The translations under genes and the position numbers were made by a program. 64,000 nt of DNA from Mytilisepta virgata. Lineage: Eukaryota > Mollusca > Bivalvia > Mytilida > Mytilidae. Shown here piece by piece: positions 12,206-24,400 of the stretch. The notes below the pieces were generated by a model. It worked only from the letters and a program-made list of their open reading frames with translations. It searched no databases and was not told the origin of the DNA. Each line of letters starts with the position of its first letter. Within the stretch, counting starts at the first letter, position 1. The stretch lies in assembly GCA_028015205.1 (NCBI GenBank), contig CM051519.1, positions 42,637,979-42,701,978 on the forward strand, written 5' to 3'.

Positions 12206-13100
12206 AAATCAACATTGAAAAGGTTGTTGAAATGCATCACGAAAAGGCTCAGTCGTCATAAGGGGCCATTTGAGATTTTCTGGGGGGGGGGGGGGGAGGG
12301 GGTGCAGGGGGATTTTGGAAATACTCAGTCCTTGCAAAAGGTGAAAATAAATATTCATGTACAAAGCAAGTTGAAAATAAATATGTGGACCCTCGTCTAA
12401 GTTTGCTGCGATCAATTGTATTGTAAAAACGTAAGAAGATATAACACTGCGTCGCGATAAGTGAAAATAAACAACTGTGCGCCAAAAAATCCTCCCCCCT
12501 CCTCCTTAAATTCAAACGGTAGTCCCCTAACTGAAACTTTGATCTTCAGCAATTGTAAATTCCGCATTTCGTATGGATATATAAAGCAAAACACTTACCT
12601 CGGAGAAGACTTACATCACATGGGTGGCATTAACTATGAAATATATGTATATATATTCATATATCGCGGGGTTTATGTAATTAGAACATTGCCATAGTAA
12701 CAAACATGACAAACATACTTTAAATAGTTTTCACGTCAGTATCACTTCTGACTCAAACGATGTCAGTTCCTTCAGTGATAATGTTGTTTCCTAACAAACA
12801 TGAATATGAGATTGTTAGAAATTTCTGCTTTAATACAGAGCTAGATTTTATGGAGGAATTAACAGGTGGCTTCGATACAATATTGCTATTTTTTGCCCCT
12901 GAGGTCAAACTAGTCATAGATTTCTGTGATAGTTGTTTGATAACTTACTTTTTATTCGAAGCAAACGACTGAATTTCCATAGAATCCTCCTGTTTGGTTA
13001 TACAAACATATCTCATATTCATTTTCCCCAACATAAAAAAACATCCGGGCAAAAACCCGGATACAAATTTAAAAGTTATTGGCCAGGTTGCAAGAAGTGC
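12206..13100. other. Stretch with a poly-G tract; no supported gene
   Basis: Contains a run of about 14 G near 12282-12296 in a G-rich stretch. Overlapping open frames on both strands here are by-products of that tract. A 70-codon open frame at 12760-12972 (plus strand, starts MSVPSVIML) has ordinary composition but no recognisable domain or splice context, so I do not call it a gene. Confidence 0.3.
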
Positions 13101-13104
13101 AAAT

Positions 13105-14235
13105 CCAGGTTACAGCATGGTGATGTCGGGCGGGTGGGCTTTCGGGCGATCGAGCGGTGAAAATAGGGTACCAATCTTGTGCCAACAACTGCTCCTACAG
13201 TTTTCAACCAAGATTTATCAAACTTCACAGGAAGATTGTACACATGTTGAGGTTGTGACCTGCTATTATGGAATTGTTTGAATAATTTTTTCCAATTTTT
13301 CCAGACTTGGGAAACAGTAATTTTTCCATCAAAATGTGAAAACACAGTACCCATTTTGTGTAATCAACTCCTCCTACAGTTTTCAATCCAGATTTATCAA
13401 ACTTCACAGGAAGATTGTACACATATTGAAGTTATGCAACTGCTATTATGGAATTGTTTGAATATATTTTTTTCCAGACTTTGGAACTTAGTAATTTTTT
13501 CATCAAAATGTGAAAATACGGTACCCATTTTGTAGCGTCAATTCCTCCTACAGTTTTTAACCCAGATTTATCAAACTTCACATTACCAGTTCAACCCCAA
13601 CACAATTATGTGTCTGTACCAAGTTATGTCGGGCGGGCGGGGAAAATAGGGTACCAATCTTGTGCCAACAACTGCTCCTACAGTTTTCAACCAAGATTTA
13701 TCAAACTTCTACACATATTGAAGTTGTGCATTTGCTATTATAGAATTGTTTGAATAATTTTTCCAATTTTTCAAGACTTGGAAACAGTAATTTTTCCATC
13801 AAAATGTGAAAACACAGTACCCATTTTGTGTAATCAACTCCTCCTACAGTTTTCAATCCAGATTTATCAAACTTCATAGGAAGATTGTACACATATTGAA
13901 GTTATGCAACTGCTATTATGGAATTGTTTGAATAATGTTTTCCAATTTTTCCAGACTTGGGAACTTAGTAATTTTTTCATCAAAATGTGAAAACACAGTA
14001 CCCATTTTGCGTCATCAACTTCCCCTACAGTTTTCAATCCAGATTTATCAAACTTATACACATATTGAAGTTGTGCACCTGCTATTATGGAATTGTTTGA
14101 ATAATGTTTTCCAATTTTTCCAGACTTGGGAACTTAGTAATTGTTTCATCAAAATGTGAAAATACGTTACCCATTTTGTATCATCGACTCCTCCTACAGT
14201 TTTCAACCCAGATTTATCAAACTTCACATTACCAG
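13105..14235 (+). repeat. Satellite-like tandem array, monomer about 130-180 bp, seven monomers
   Basis: The word CTCCTACAG and its close variants recur at 13192, 13371, 13545, 13674, 13841, 14021 and 14191, giving spacings of about 179, 174, 129, 167, 180 and 170 bp. Monomers share 'ttttcaatccagatttatcaaacttc', 'ctgctattatggaattgtttgaata' and 'gaaaacacagtacccattttg'. There are two larger blocks: each begins with 'gtcgggcggg' and 'aatagggtaccaatcttgtgcc' (13125 and 13628) and ends with 'cacattaccagttcaa' (about 13578 and 14224). This is a higher-order repeat. Open frames here come from the repeat. Confidence 0.85.
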
Positions 14236-14579
14236 TTCAATCCGACCACAATTGTGTGTCAGTACCAAATTAGGCTATTCGAACTCTCTGTTGTTTTGAT
14301 GTTTGCTTTTGTTTTTTATTTGTTATATGCTTTTAATGCATAGTGGTTTGATGTTTGCGTATAGTTGTGGGGTCTGTCATTGTTGGCATTTGTTATTACC
14401 TTTTTTGTATTAATTAATTAAAAAAAATAAATGGATTATACAACAACAATCTACAGTTAAAGTATCAACATTCCAAACTGATTTCATACAATACCTTTAT
14501 CTTGAAAGATACTATTAACTTCTCCATGGTTCATAACCCATTCTTTTCAACCCGGCTATTTGTGACCTTGACCCATTTT

Positions 14580-16397
14580 TAGCTCACCTGACCCAAAGGG
14601 TCAAGTGAGCTATTCTCATCACTTGGCGTCCGTCGTCCGTGGTCGTCGTTAACTTTTACAAAAATCTTCTCCTCTGAAACTACTGGGCCAAATTGAACCA
14701 AACTTGGCCACAAGCATCATTAGGGTATCTAGTTTAAAAAATATGTCCGATGACCCCGCCTGCCAACCAACATGGCCGACATGACTAAAAATAGAACATA
14801 GTGGTAACTGCAGTTTTTGTCTTATATCTCAAAAACTGAAGCAATTAGAGCAAAACTGACATTTGGTAAAAATGTTCATCAGGTCAAGATCTGCCTGTCA
14901 TGATATTTTCAGACGAATCGGTCAACCCTTTGTTGGGTTATTGCCCCTGAATTGTTAAATTTCAGGAAATTTTGCAGTTTTAGGTTATTATCTTGAATAT
15001 TATTACAGATAAAGACAAATTGTAAGCAGCAAAAATGTTCAACAAAGTAAGATCTACAAATAAGTCAACATGACCAAAATCAATGATTGACCCCTTATAG
15101 GAGTTTTTGCCCTTTAAAGACGGCATCCAGCATAAACTTTCCTTTAAAGATATTTTTGTCTCAAACCACTGGGCCAATTGAGACCAAACTTTGGTGGAAT
15201 GGTCCTTGGGTGGCCCCCTTCCAAAATTATGTCTGGCATCCCCGACTTCCAACCAACATGGCTGCTGCTACTAAAAATAGAAAAAGGGGGGGGGGGGGGG
15301 GTGAATTTAAAAAATCTCCTTATATGAAACTACAAGGCCAGTTGGAACCAAAGTTGGCAGGAATGATTATTAGGAGGTTTTCTTTCAGAAATATATCCAA
15401 TAACCCGGACTGTTAACCAAGATGGCCGCCACAGCTGAACTTAGTTTAACATAGGGCCCAATGGGAAAATTCAGTGAAAAATCTTCTTGTCTTAAACCAC
15501 TTGACCAATTGGAACCAGACGTGGCAGCAATGGTACTTAGAGGGTCCTCTTACAAAGGTGTGTCCGATGACCGGGACTGTGAACCAAGATGGCCACCACA
15601 ACCGAACTTAGTTTAACAAAGGGCCCTATAGGAAACTTCATTGAAAAATCTTCTTGTCTTAAACCACTTGACATATTGGAGCCGGACTTGGCAGCATTGG
15701 TCCTTAGGAGGTCCTTTTTCAGAAAAGCGTCTGATTTCGTGGACTGTGAACTAAGATGGCCGCCACAGCAGAACTTAGTTTAACATAGGAACCTATGGGA
15801 AATTCACTAAAAAATCTTCTTGTCTGAAACCACTAAGCCAATTAGAATTAGACATGGGAGCAATGGTCGTTAGATCGTCCTCTTTCAGAATGTTGTGCGA
15901 TGACCCAGACTTTCAACCAAGATGGCCGCCACACACGAACTTAGTTTAACCTAGGGCCCTATGGAAAAATTCCTTGAAAAATCTTCTTGTCTGAAACCAC
16001 TTGACATATTAGAGCCAGATTTGGCAGCATTTGTCCTTAGGAGGTCCTCTTTCAGAAATGCGTCCGATCACCCGGATTGTCAACCAAGATGGCTGACACA
16101 CCGAACTTTGTTAAATATTGGACTCTATAGGAAAATTCATTTAAAAATCTTCTTGTCTGAAACTGCTTAGCCAGTTGGAACAAGACTTAGCAGAAATAGT
16201 CCTTAGATGGTTTTCTTTTAGAAATGTATTCGTTGACCTGGACTGTCAACCAAGATGACCGCCACAGCTGAAATTAGTTTAACATAGAATCCTATAGAAA
16301 AACCAGCCAAATTGACTGCAACACTTAAATGTTTAGGTCTGCTCAAGGTGAACAGTTAAATCCAGGTGAGCCATACAGGCTCTTGAGAGCCTCTAGT
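14580..16397 (+). mobile_element. Pearl/Helentron-type (HINE-like) non-autonomous element, copy 1
   Basis: Starts TAGCTCACCTGACCC and ends with CAGGTGAGCC, a hairpin (GGCTCTTGAGAGCC) and CTCTAGT. The 5'-terminal AGCTCACCTG therefore has an inverted partner that is sub-terminal at the 3' end, with the hairpin outside it. The core is a tandem array of ~167-bp units: 'aagatgg' recurs at 15419, 15587, 15753, 15919, 16086 and 16252. A 15-G tract lies near 15287-15301. It sits between two Ts, as the two other copies do. These traits are those described for Helentron-associated elements and the bivalve pearl family. No Rep/helicase ORF is present, so it must move in trans. Confidence 0.8.
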
Positions 16398-18740
16398 TTT
16401 ATGTCCTAGGTACAAAAAACATGTATGTAACGAACATTTGTACATTTAACTGAAATCAAGCCCTCAGTCTATAAATGAAAATGAACAGATATGGAGTATT
16501 GTCCAAACACTTTGACATGGCTGCCCATTAACGCTTAAGTCACTAATAAACCTACATGTATAGGTTAAAGGCAGAGGTAGGTGTTTATTTCATGAAACAG
16601 CTGAGAAACCAAAGAATAGGACTTGAAACCCTCAGCCAGAAGAACGAAGGGTTTTAAACCATACTCTTTGGTTTCGAAGTAACAACGTAGTTACTTTTTA
16701 TCCTTTTATTTTTTCATTTTTGTAAATTATGATAAAGACCTAAATATGTTGTTTTCATGTGTAAAGAGATCAAGGTTGCTGTCAGTAAAAAATGTTAAGT
16801 GTTCAAATATTCTTGCATATTCTCTTTTGGTCTTTCTGACAACTTGTCGTTTCTTTGACAAAATTTTCAAATATAAATTATAGGCTTCACCAAATATGTT
16901 TTGTATTCCAAAACAAATAACATAAAAGATATAAAATACCTTTCCTTTAATGTCTACAGAGAATTCTGTCGTTTTGAACATTAGAAAAATGACAATAAAA
17001 TGACAGACGCTTCAAATTGTCTAGTTCTTGGATGGTAGTTTCGTTTAAAGGGAGTTGATATGTTGATAGAGTTTGGGTGTATATATTTCGATTCTGATTT
17101 TAAACTGTTTTAACACTATTTTCATTATGAGTTTCTTTTGAAACTTGCAGTCGCATTCTTCTTTATCTATATACGTATAACATGGATTAGTTCTATAATT
17201 GTTAACGTGTAAAATTATTGTGGAATAACATTCTAAAGTTTACTTGATCCGGTCACCTGCCAGAAGAGGCCACATCATTACCGTGGCCTGTCCATCTTTT
17301 TTACTGTAGCCAGACTTCATTTTATGGAAGACGCTGATTTTTACCTGCCCGGGCAGTTATACAGGTTATACAGGAAAAAATATTGATAAAAATAAACTTG
17401 TTGGTTGTATATAAAATTTAATAAAAGATTTCAGAAAATGAAAAGAATTATAAATGAGAATTATATAATGTCAATATAAAATGACATGTCATTTGCTTGA
17501 AAAATGTCTTGAACACGAAAAGCAGCGTTCTTCAAAGAAAAATGAATATGACAGTTTTAATAATTGTGGACATTTAACTTGTGTTTCTACTTTTCTATCT
17601 AATACCTTGTGTTTTAAATAACAATGAAGAGAAAACTTACTCATAAAACAATAAAAATAAATCCATGACTTGTAAATATATATGTTTAAGAAATGGATAA
17701 AACCCGAGGATTCCGAAAATCTGACAAAAAGACCAAAACATGACCAGCATGCATCCTTAATACATAAAATTTTAAATAATTGATATCAAAGACTGAAAAT
17801 TTTTAAATAAACCATATTGATAGAAAATAAATAATTGTTCAAACAAATAGAATTTTTAAAGTGAATAATATCAAGTTTTGAAATCTTATCAAATTATTTG
17901 TACAAAAATGACTGAAAAAAAGTATAAATAGGAGAAAAGAAATATTTTTTTCTAACAATCCTAAAGAAATCCATTAGAACAGGTGGATTACAGGTAAATA
18001 TATATTCAGTGCAGAATTCAATTTTTAAACCAATTTTGTTCATTCGAAAGACAAATTAATAGAAAAGCGATTACTTTTACCTCTAATATCCAGAGAAAAC
18101 CCATTTCCTGCATATTTTCAAGGCCTTATAGCACTAAAATGAGCACATGCACCTATATTTTTTTCTTGCTTATTTGTTTACTATTCATATGTTCTCTCAA
18201 ACTAAAACACATTTTTTCAAATCCTATTTATTTCCTATTAGACCAGCATCATCCTTAATGTTTAAATGAATTAAAATGTGTTCATTTATATTTGTGACAG
18301 TGCCTCACATATTTCTACTAGTTGTATTGTTTTGTTTTCAATTACATTGAAAACATTATTATTGTAATAAAGCATCTTTTGGAAAATGTCATTTTTTCTT
18401 TTTCTTTTTTATGAGAAAAGATTCAGATACACTCGAAAACATCAGATTCTACATTGCAAGCAATAACAAAAATAAAACTCTTTAGAAATATAACACACTA
18501 TAAAAATACGAAAACATAATAAATAGTAGGACAAAAAAATAAGTCAGTTGTTCATACCACATGTTTGAATATCTTGAACTCCTCCCCTTGAAGGGCCTCT
18601 TAATCCCATGCCTTAATTGCTTGTTGTTTTAGTCTAAGGTGTTGAAATTTTTAAATGTTGGATAAACGTGGAGAAACCCTAAATTTTATTATTTTTATAA
18701 ATATTATTACGTTTTAAAATGAGATAACTAATATAAACAT
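16398..18740. other. AT-rich stretch, no recognised gene
   Basis: An 84-codon open frame lies at 16727-16981 (minus strand) but shows no family I recognise. A small hairpin AGGCCAC/GTGGCCT occurs at 17267-17289. The rest is AT-rich and holds no repeat I can name. Confidence 0.4.
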
Positions 18741-18775
18741 CCTGATAAAGGCCGGTAGCGAGGTCGAAAGTTTCT
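18741..18775 (+). ncRNA. Degenerate hammerhead-like motif
   Basis: CTGATAA, one extra A, a 4-bp stem GGCC/GGTC, then GAAA, in the spacing of a hammerhead core. The invariant G of CTGANGA is A, so cleavage activity is not expected. Similar motifs mark the pseudo-LTRs of Penelope-like elements, which suggests a decayed retroelement end here. Confidence 0.3.
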
Positions 18776-19422
18776 AGACAGATTGAAAAAAAAAAGATAA
18801 TAAAAAGTAAATTAATAGATAAAGAAATTAAATAAATAAATAAATAGACGAGAAAAGGGGGATCAGAAGAAACTGTGTGACAATAAAAAATTATATGACA
18901 AATGTTTACTTAAATATGAATATATAAATAAACAAATGAAATGAGAAATAAAAAATAATGATGATAAAATAAAAATTAGATAAAACTGTATAATATATCT
19001 TTATTGCATCATTGTGCATATTACACCCAAAAGGGTCAAGCAATGACAATGACAAAACATTACAAAAAGTACATATAAAAAAAACATACACAATGTACGG
19101 TTATAGATATTGTCTTTATTACAAATACTTATTGTCTCTCAAACAAAAATACATGTATTATCAGATTGGCCAATGCGGATCTTACTTTTGCAGTTATGTC
19201 GACTGCTTTATCAGCAATTAGCCAGAACTTTTCTCCTTTAAATTTTCCGTTCAAAATTTGACAAAAATTACCAGAAATTTATAAGGCTCTTCCTTTTGAT
19301 GCAGAGATAACCCTTAGCTGAGTTTGGATACCTGTTTGTTTTAATTGTTTAGATTTTTTATGGTTGTGCTTATTAATTCATCATTATATCTTTAAACGGA
19401 TTTCCAATATTTTGATCTCGAG

Positions 19423-19464
19423 CACTGCTGATGAGTTGTCAGTCAACGAAATGGCCATACATTG
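19423..19464 (+). ncRNA. Minimal type I hammerhead ribozyme
   Basis: All core positions of a hammerhead ribozyme are present in order: stem I strand CACTG (19423-19427), CTGATGA (19428-19434), stem II GTTG-TCAGT-CAAC (19435-19447), GAAA (19448-19451), a 1-2 bp stem III TGGCCA (19452-19457), then T-A with predicted cleavage after A19459, and the returning stem I strand CATTG (19460-19464, one mismatch). A very short stem III is typical of hammerheads in Penelope-like elements and in animal retrozymes (known for those families). Only one copy is seen here, so the host element is not certain. Cleavage activity is inferred from structure. Confidence 0.75.
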
Positions 19465-19524
19465 TATCAAATTAATTTCGTGATTTTGTGATACGTTTTA
19501 TTATAAAGGTACAGATGCTGGTCA

Positions 19525-20145
19525 AAAGTTCGGGGTTTAAGATATAAGATATCTTATGCAAATGCAAGGCGTCAAGCTGGATAAATGTTTAATTTGATTT
19601 ATAAATATGTTGGTAAAGGTTGGATCTCTCATTGATATGGATACTAGAGTGCAAGAAAAAGTGTATTTCACCCTGACAGGTTTTACAGAATCTTTGATTT
19701 CTAGGGATACATTTATATCTACCCGTTTCAATTTCTAGGTTTTGGTCACTGACCCTATATGTTGTGATCATTCACTACTTCCTTGAATAGGTTTTTAAGG
19801 ATTTTTGTATTTTATTAAAAGGGGTTAGTTGATTCTCATACGTGCAGCAATCGATGTTGTGTTCCGTAAATATTTGTTTACCAAAAGGGTACCAAGAATA
19901 TACACCACTGTCGTAAAGTGATTTAGTATCTTTGGATTGTTATTTTGTTAGTGATAAATGCTTCTTTAACTAAAGTGTTCATGTTTTTAGAATTTATTCT
20001 ACAGAAATATAGCATGACTTGTGCTTTTACAAAAGAATCAATCGGAGATCTACCTAGTTCATATTTTGCAGATATATCACAGGTGGTTTTCCTTAAACCA
20101 AAAAGAAATTTAGAATATGTTTTTTTTTTTTTCAAAGACTAGTCT
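19525..20145 (-). pseudogene. LINE ORF2 C-terminal fragment (minus strand)
   Basis: Read on the minus strand from 20142: KTTCDISAKYELGR, then QVMLYFCRIN, then after frame breaks TYRVSDQNLEIETGRYK and a Cys-rich tail (RFCKTC), ending near ILNPELL at about 19525. It is the same LINE superfamily as 1640-2445, covering the stretch downstream of the RT core, but only about 65% identical at the nucleotide level by eye in the shared segment. Its 3' UTR is missing. It abuts a plus-strand LINE 3' tail at about 20150. Confidence 0.75.
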
Positions 20146-20149
20146 ATCA

Positions 20150-20405
20150 ACTGTAGTATTGATATTCTTGTAATTGGAACATATCAAACTAAACTAAATT
20201 AGAACTTTTACCACATGTTTGTGACTTTATAAAGCAGTCATTGGCACTACGAAAATAGGGTCCAGATCGGTCAAAGTTCATCGACTTTATTGTATGTTGA
20301 ATTATAATTGCTTACATGTTCATTTTTTGTTTGTATTACTGTCAATTTTGTATGTCATATTTGTATTGCATTGACTCTTATGGGTGTATTTCTTGCAAAT
20401 AAAGT
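20150..20405 (+). repeat. LINE 3' UTR tail with polyadenylation signal
   Basis: Collinear with 2187-2445 at roughly 90% identity or better by eye, including 'gtccagatcggtcaaagttcatcgac' and the final AATAAA at 20398-20403. It is the 3' end of a LINE copy, severely 5'-truncated or the sense half of an inverted insertion with the neighbouring minus-strand piece. Confidence 0.85.
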
Positions 20406-20581
20406 TCAATTATAATGAAATAATGTTTCTAAAAATAAATAAATAGAAAGAAAACACAACCGAGGAAGGAAATGACAAAACAAAAAGAAATAGTAATGAT
20501 AAAATTTAAGATTGTGGATATAATGTACATTGTACGACTAATAACAGGTAAAATTGATTAATTCCTTTGCCACTCTATTCA

Positions 20582-20642
20582 CGTTTCTCCAACACTTTTT
20601 ATTTTATACCTTTATACCTAATTATCAAATGTTGGAGAAACG
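20582..20642. repeat. Perfect 13-bp inverted repeat
   Basis: CGTTTCTCCAACA (20582-20594) and its exact complement (20630-20642) flank a 35-bp AT-rich loop. It may be a small MITE end pair or a structured site; nothing else supports either. Confidence 0.6.
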
Positions 20643-20697
20643 CCTACACGCCTGTTTACAGAGCTCTTACATGGTTTCGGATCGAAAATTTACTTAC

Positions 20698-20890
20698 AAT
20701 GATCTGCATCGAATATGTAGGGACAAAGTGCACATCTTTTGCCAAAAGGTTTGCCAAAATGTCCTGTACATCGGCATCGCTTTTATAGGCTACAACGAGG
20801 TCCTCATCATATTCGGCGGATGATGACGAAGTTCCAATAAGGGTGTTACTTCCAAAATATGGTGTAAGAATATGCGGATCGAATGGGTCA
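20698..20890 (-). CDS. Candidate coding exon (unknown protein)
   Basis: On the minus strand an open frame reads SDPFDPHILTPYFGS, then an acidic SSSSAEYDEDL stretch and DVQDILANLLAKDVHF, ending ...YSMQII directly before a consensus splice donor GTAAGT (20692-20697). Composition is protein-like and unlike the AT-rich background. The upstream edge is uncertain: an AG near 20890 (ACTGAAAAG) or further upstream could be the acceptor. I recognise no domain. It could be one exon of a cellular gene whose other exons are elsewhere, or a transposon remnant. Confidence 0.35.
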
Positions 20891-21224
20891 CTTTTCAGTG
20901 GAAAACATATATGAAAATATATCAATAGTGTGTCATTTCGGTGAAAACAACAAGGAGCCTATAATTATGCCTAAATTTGCTAATCTTAAGATATTTTCAA
21001 ATTTTATTTATTTTATTTTATTATTCTCATTTTCCTATATTTACTTTTTCTGTCTGTTTCCTCCTTTTATCTTCTATTTATTTATTTATTTATTTATGTA
21101 TGTATTTATTTATTGAAAGATATTTATTTAAATGATAGGGGTTGTAGGAAATAAAAGGTATTTGATCTTTCAAGAGGTAAAAAAAAATATGCAAATCTTA
21201 AGGTGGCTAGACATAATTTACACA

Positions 21225-21420
21225 ATATTTATTCGTTGGGACTACTGAAATTTAAAATCTTCTTGTCTTGAAGTACTTGCTCAATGGAAACACATTTGGT
21301 TGAATGGTCTTTTGAATTACAGAGTATGAAAGTATCCTTCAGTTTGGTCATTTGATCTTGGTAGATATCTGCTGGACTTCATCTTAGTTCTGCTCTAGCG
21401 ATTATGTTTACACAAAGTCG
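21225..21420 (+). repeat. Decayed pearl/Helentron core repeat fragment
   Basis: Contains 'aaaatcttcttgtcttgaag', 'ctcaatggaaacacatttgg' and 'tgaatggtc', in the order seen in core units of the element at 14580-16397. Ends are not recognisable. Confidence 0.4.
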
Positions 21421-24400
21421 TTCTATTCCAGGGGGTTGTACCAAAATTAAGAGATATTTTAACTTCTGATTTTATCAGCGAATTAAATAAATACTTCTAC
21501 TCATTTGTTTTGCAATGTAAAATTTTAGCTACACAATAAGTATAAATCATTCAAGGAGATTCGGAAACAAAATCCTGAACTATATTCTCTACCACTGAAG
21601 GTGAAAAGAAGCGGGTACATACTATAGTTTTCGTATAATCAGCCATGTCTATTTGTTGAAAATATTGAAACTTTTATGAATCATAAAAATACTTTTGTGG
21701 CAGTAGTTGCATAGGTCTTCGCTGGATGTAGGAAATGTTTGAGCCCAATAATACGTATATTAATTTCCTGCCTCCAGTATTATTATGCACGTCTCCATTT
21801 CATGTGAATTTTCAAAAATAAGTGCTAAAATTTTGAGTAACTCCATCTTTGTTTTAAGATACCCTCAAATTCGTTGTGTTAATGGTGACTTAGGGAGCGC
21901 CATTTTTTAAGGGGAGGGGGCATGAAAATGACTCGGGTGCTGACTTTTTAAAAAATATTGTGGATACTGCCACACTAGCGGGCGGATTTTTTTTTTCAAA
22001 ATTAACATTTTATTAAGTATCCTTAAATTATATCCTGTTTTTTCTCCAATCCTGGTATATTTTTAACCAAATTTAGGAGCCGGGATATTTTCTTCCATGC
22101 CACCTAAATCAAATGGTTTTTCCCTTTAAAATGATTGCAGTATATGGAATGGAAAAGTATAGTTCCATCTTTTCTGTATGGATAACTCTGTTTTTGAGGC
22201 AGAATGTTTTTAATTTTACAACATTCTGATTTTCCCAATATTAAACTGAATCTGTTGTCAAAATAATGTTCATAAAGCATGACAGCACACAAATAAAAAC
22301 AATAAAACATGAATGAAAACGATAAGTATATTGGATTACATTTGTCAACTCATATAACATAATAAAATGTATATCACTAAAATGTAAAAACCATACAGAA
22401 AATACAGGTTATTTATTCAGAAAACTAAATGTCGAAACATCTGTGTTCGTCATTACCATGATTACATTTCACATTCAAAGGCATAAAACAAAGAACGAAG
22501 GAAATAAAAACCGTAACTACAATAACTGAAATCATCACATAGAAATGAAAATTATTATAATTACTATGATTAATAAATTGTGAGAATGAGTATTTCATCC
22601 ATTGTTCCTAATTTCTAATGCAACCCGGATCAATTTATATAGACTATTACACTCGTTTATAGGTGTTTACTTGGGCATGTTGGTTACGAAATCCAGTGAT
22701 TGAAATTATTTTTCTTGTATCTTTATATTTTTAGCATGATATTAAAAAAGGTTTTTCTGTTTCTACTATTGGACAAAATTTTCATATTGTCTCTAGAAAT
22801 ATTGTTTATTATATCGCCACTTTTCTATTTAAACTGTGTGCGCTGATGCGAAATTGTGTTACTTTACTTTTGCAGTTTTATTTTGATTTGAGGACAGGTC
22901 GGAAGGAATGAAATGTTACTACATTGTATATTGCCTGAATTTACTATCCACCTGTACAGCTCCTGATTTAATTCTCTGTATAAATTTGTTTGTTGATTGT
23001 CGTATTCAGCTAGTTTTGTATTAAATATGATATATCTGTATAATTTATGTCAATTTAATTTAATAATTTAATATTTTGTTTTAATTTGAAAACCAACTTT
23101 TGGAGTTCCCTTGAAATAAATCTTGATCTGTAAGGAATTACATTTTCGTCTTATCTTAAAAGTCTAAGTAATTATAATTATACATCCAACTAAAGAGAAA
23201 AACTGAATTTCTGTTACTGTTTATGTCATAGTTGATATTATGACTGTCTTTTAACCCCAAGTAAACTGTAATTTTTACATAATGGCAAATTATCAAAGAT
23301 TGAAAGATTCAAGTTATAATTTGCTAATTAGACTTCACTCCCATATGTTACAATGGGTTTTGTAAATTTTTTGCTTCTAACAATTATTTCCAAAAATTCA
23401 TATTAATACTACCATGTTCAGAAAATACATTTTTAGTACTTATATATTCAGAAATTAAATATTCAGTATTAACTATTTCACTATTTCACCTACAGAAACT
23501 ACAGACCCGACTACATAATTAACATTGTCAACATCAATAGCGGACAGTTTAACTTTAAAAGGGGTATGTTTTTTTTCTGAAAAAATGTCTTGATTCTGAA
23601 GTTTGAATAAAAAATATTTTGGCTGGAAAGGGAAGAAATTCTTTGTGTTTCCACTGAAATTCAAAAAGACATCTTGTCTGCTTCATCAGAAAATGAAAGA
23701 TTATGATTTTTTTTGTCCCGCTTAAAAAACGTCCGAACAGAGAAAAACCCTTAAAAGTTTGGTTGGTCCATAATAAGTTTTTTTTTCAAAATATGAAATA
23801 GAACAGCTGGGGCAAGTATCAAGAAAACCAAACCCCATCTTCGTAAGACACTGAAGAAAAATTTAAATCTAGAGGCTTCAACAATAGTGGCTATCTACTA
23901 CTTGTGACGAGCTCTGAATCACACGCGTACAAACAAAATTATACCTCTTTTACCCAAACTTTAATATATACTTTAAACAATAAAACAGCACCAAGACTAA
24001 TTAGTGATCACGACTCCTGTTAAACTTGAAACAAACATATACTTGTACATGAAACATGCGCTGGAGTGTGTGTTATACTAGTTTGTTGCACCACATCCTC
24101 TCCTAATTCGTGGTCAAAGGCAAAACCGAAGCAGTAAAATACGTAAATAAAACATACAAAAATACAACTAAAGCAGTAAAAGACATACAATGAAACAGAC
24201 AAGAATACGCCAAGAGAGCACCTGAAAAAAATATAATAATCAACAAAATCACATGCAAACCGAGGAAGGGATTCTCTATTGAATGGTCACAGATTACGAA
24301 GACAAGCTCATTATGCGATGTCCGATGATTCATCAAACACAGTACATCCAGTACATCCGATCGTCAATAATCTTCTAGTCTGCCAAATTTTAGTACTTTT

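Noticed and set aside
12209..12594. Several overlapping open frames on both strands
   Set aside because: They are by-products of the poly-G tract and neighbouring C-rich sequence (runs of Gly or Pro); no conserved content.
12760..12972. 70-codon frame starting MSVPSVIML
   Set aside because: Protein-like composition, but no splice signals, domain or neighbouring support; left as unproven.
13105..14235. Regularly spaced repeats considered as a CRISPR array
   Set aside because: Monomers are contiguous ~175-bp units without unique spacers, and the genome is eukaryotic.
13076..14343. Open frames on both strands in the satellite
   Set aside because: They repeat with the monomer and start or stop at equivalent positions; no protein character.
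16727..16981. 84-codon minus-strand frame
   Set aside because: Rich in Phe, Ile and Lys as expected of AT-rich DNA; no motif recognised.
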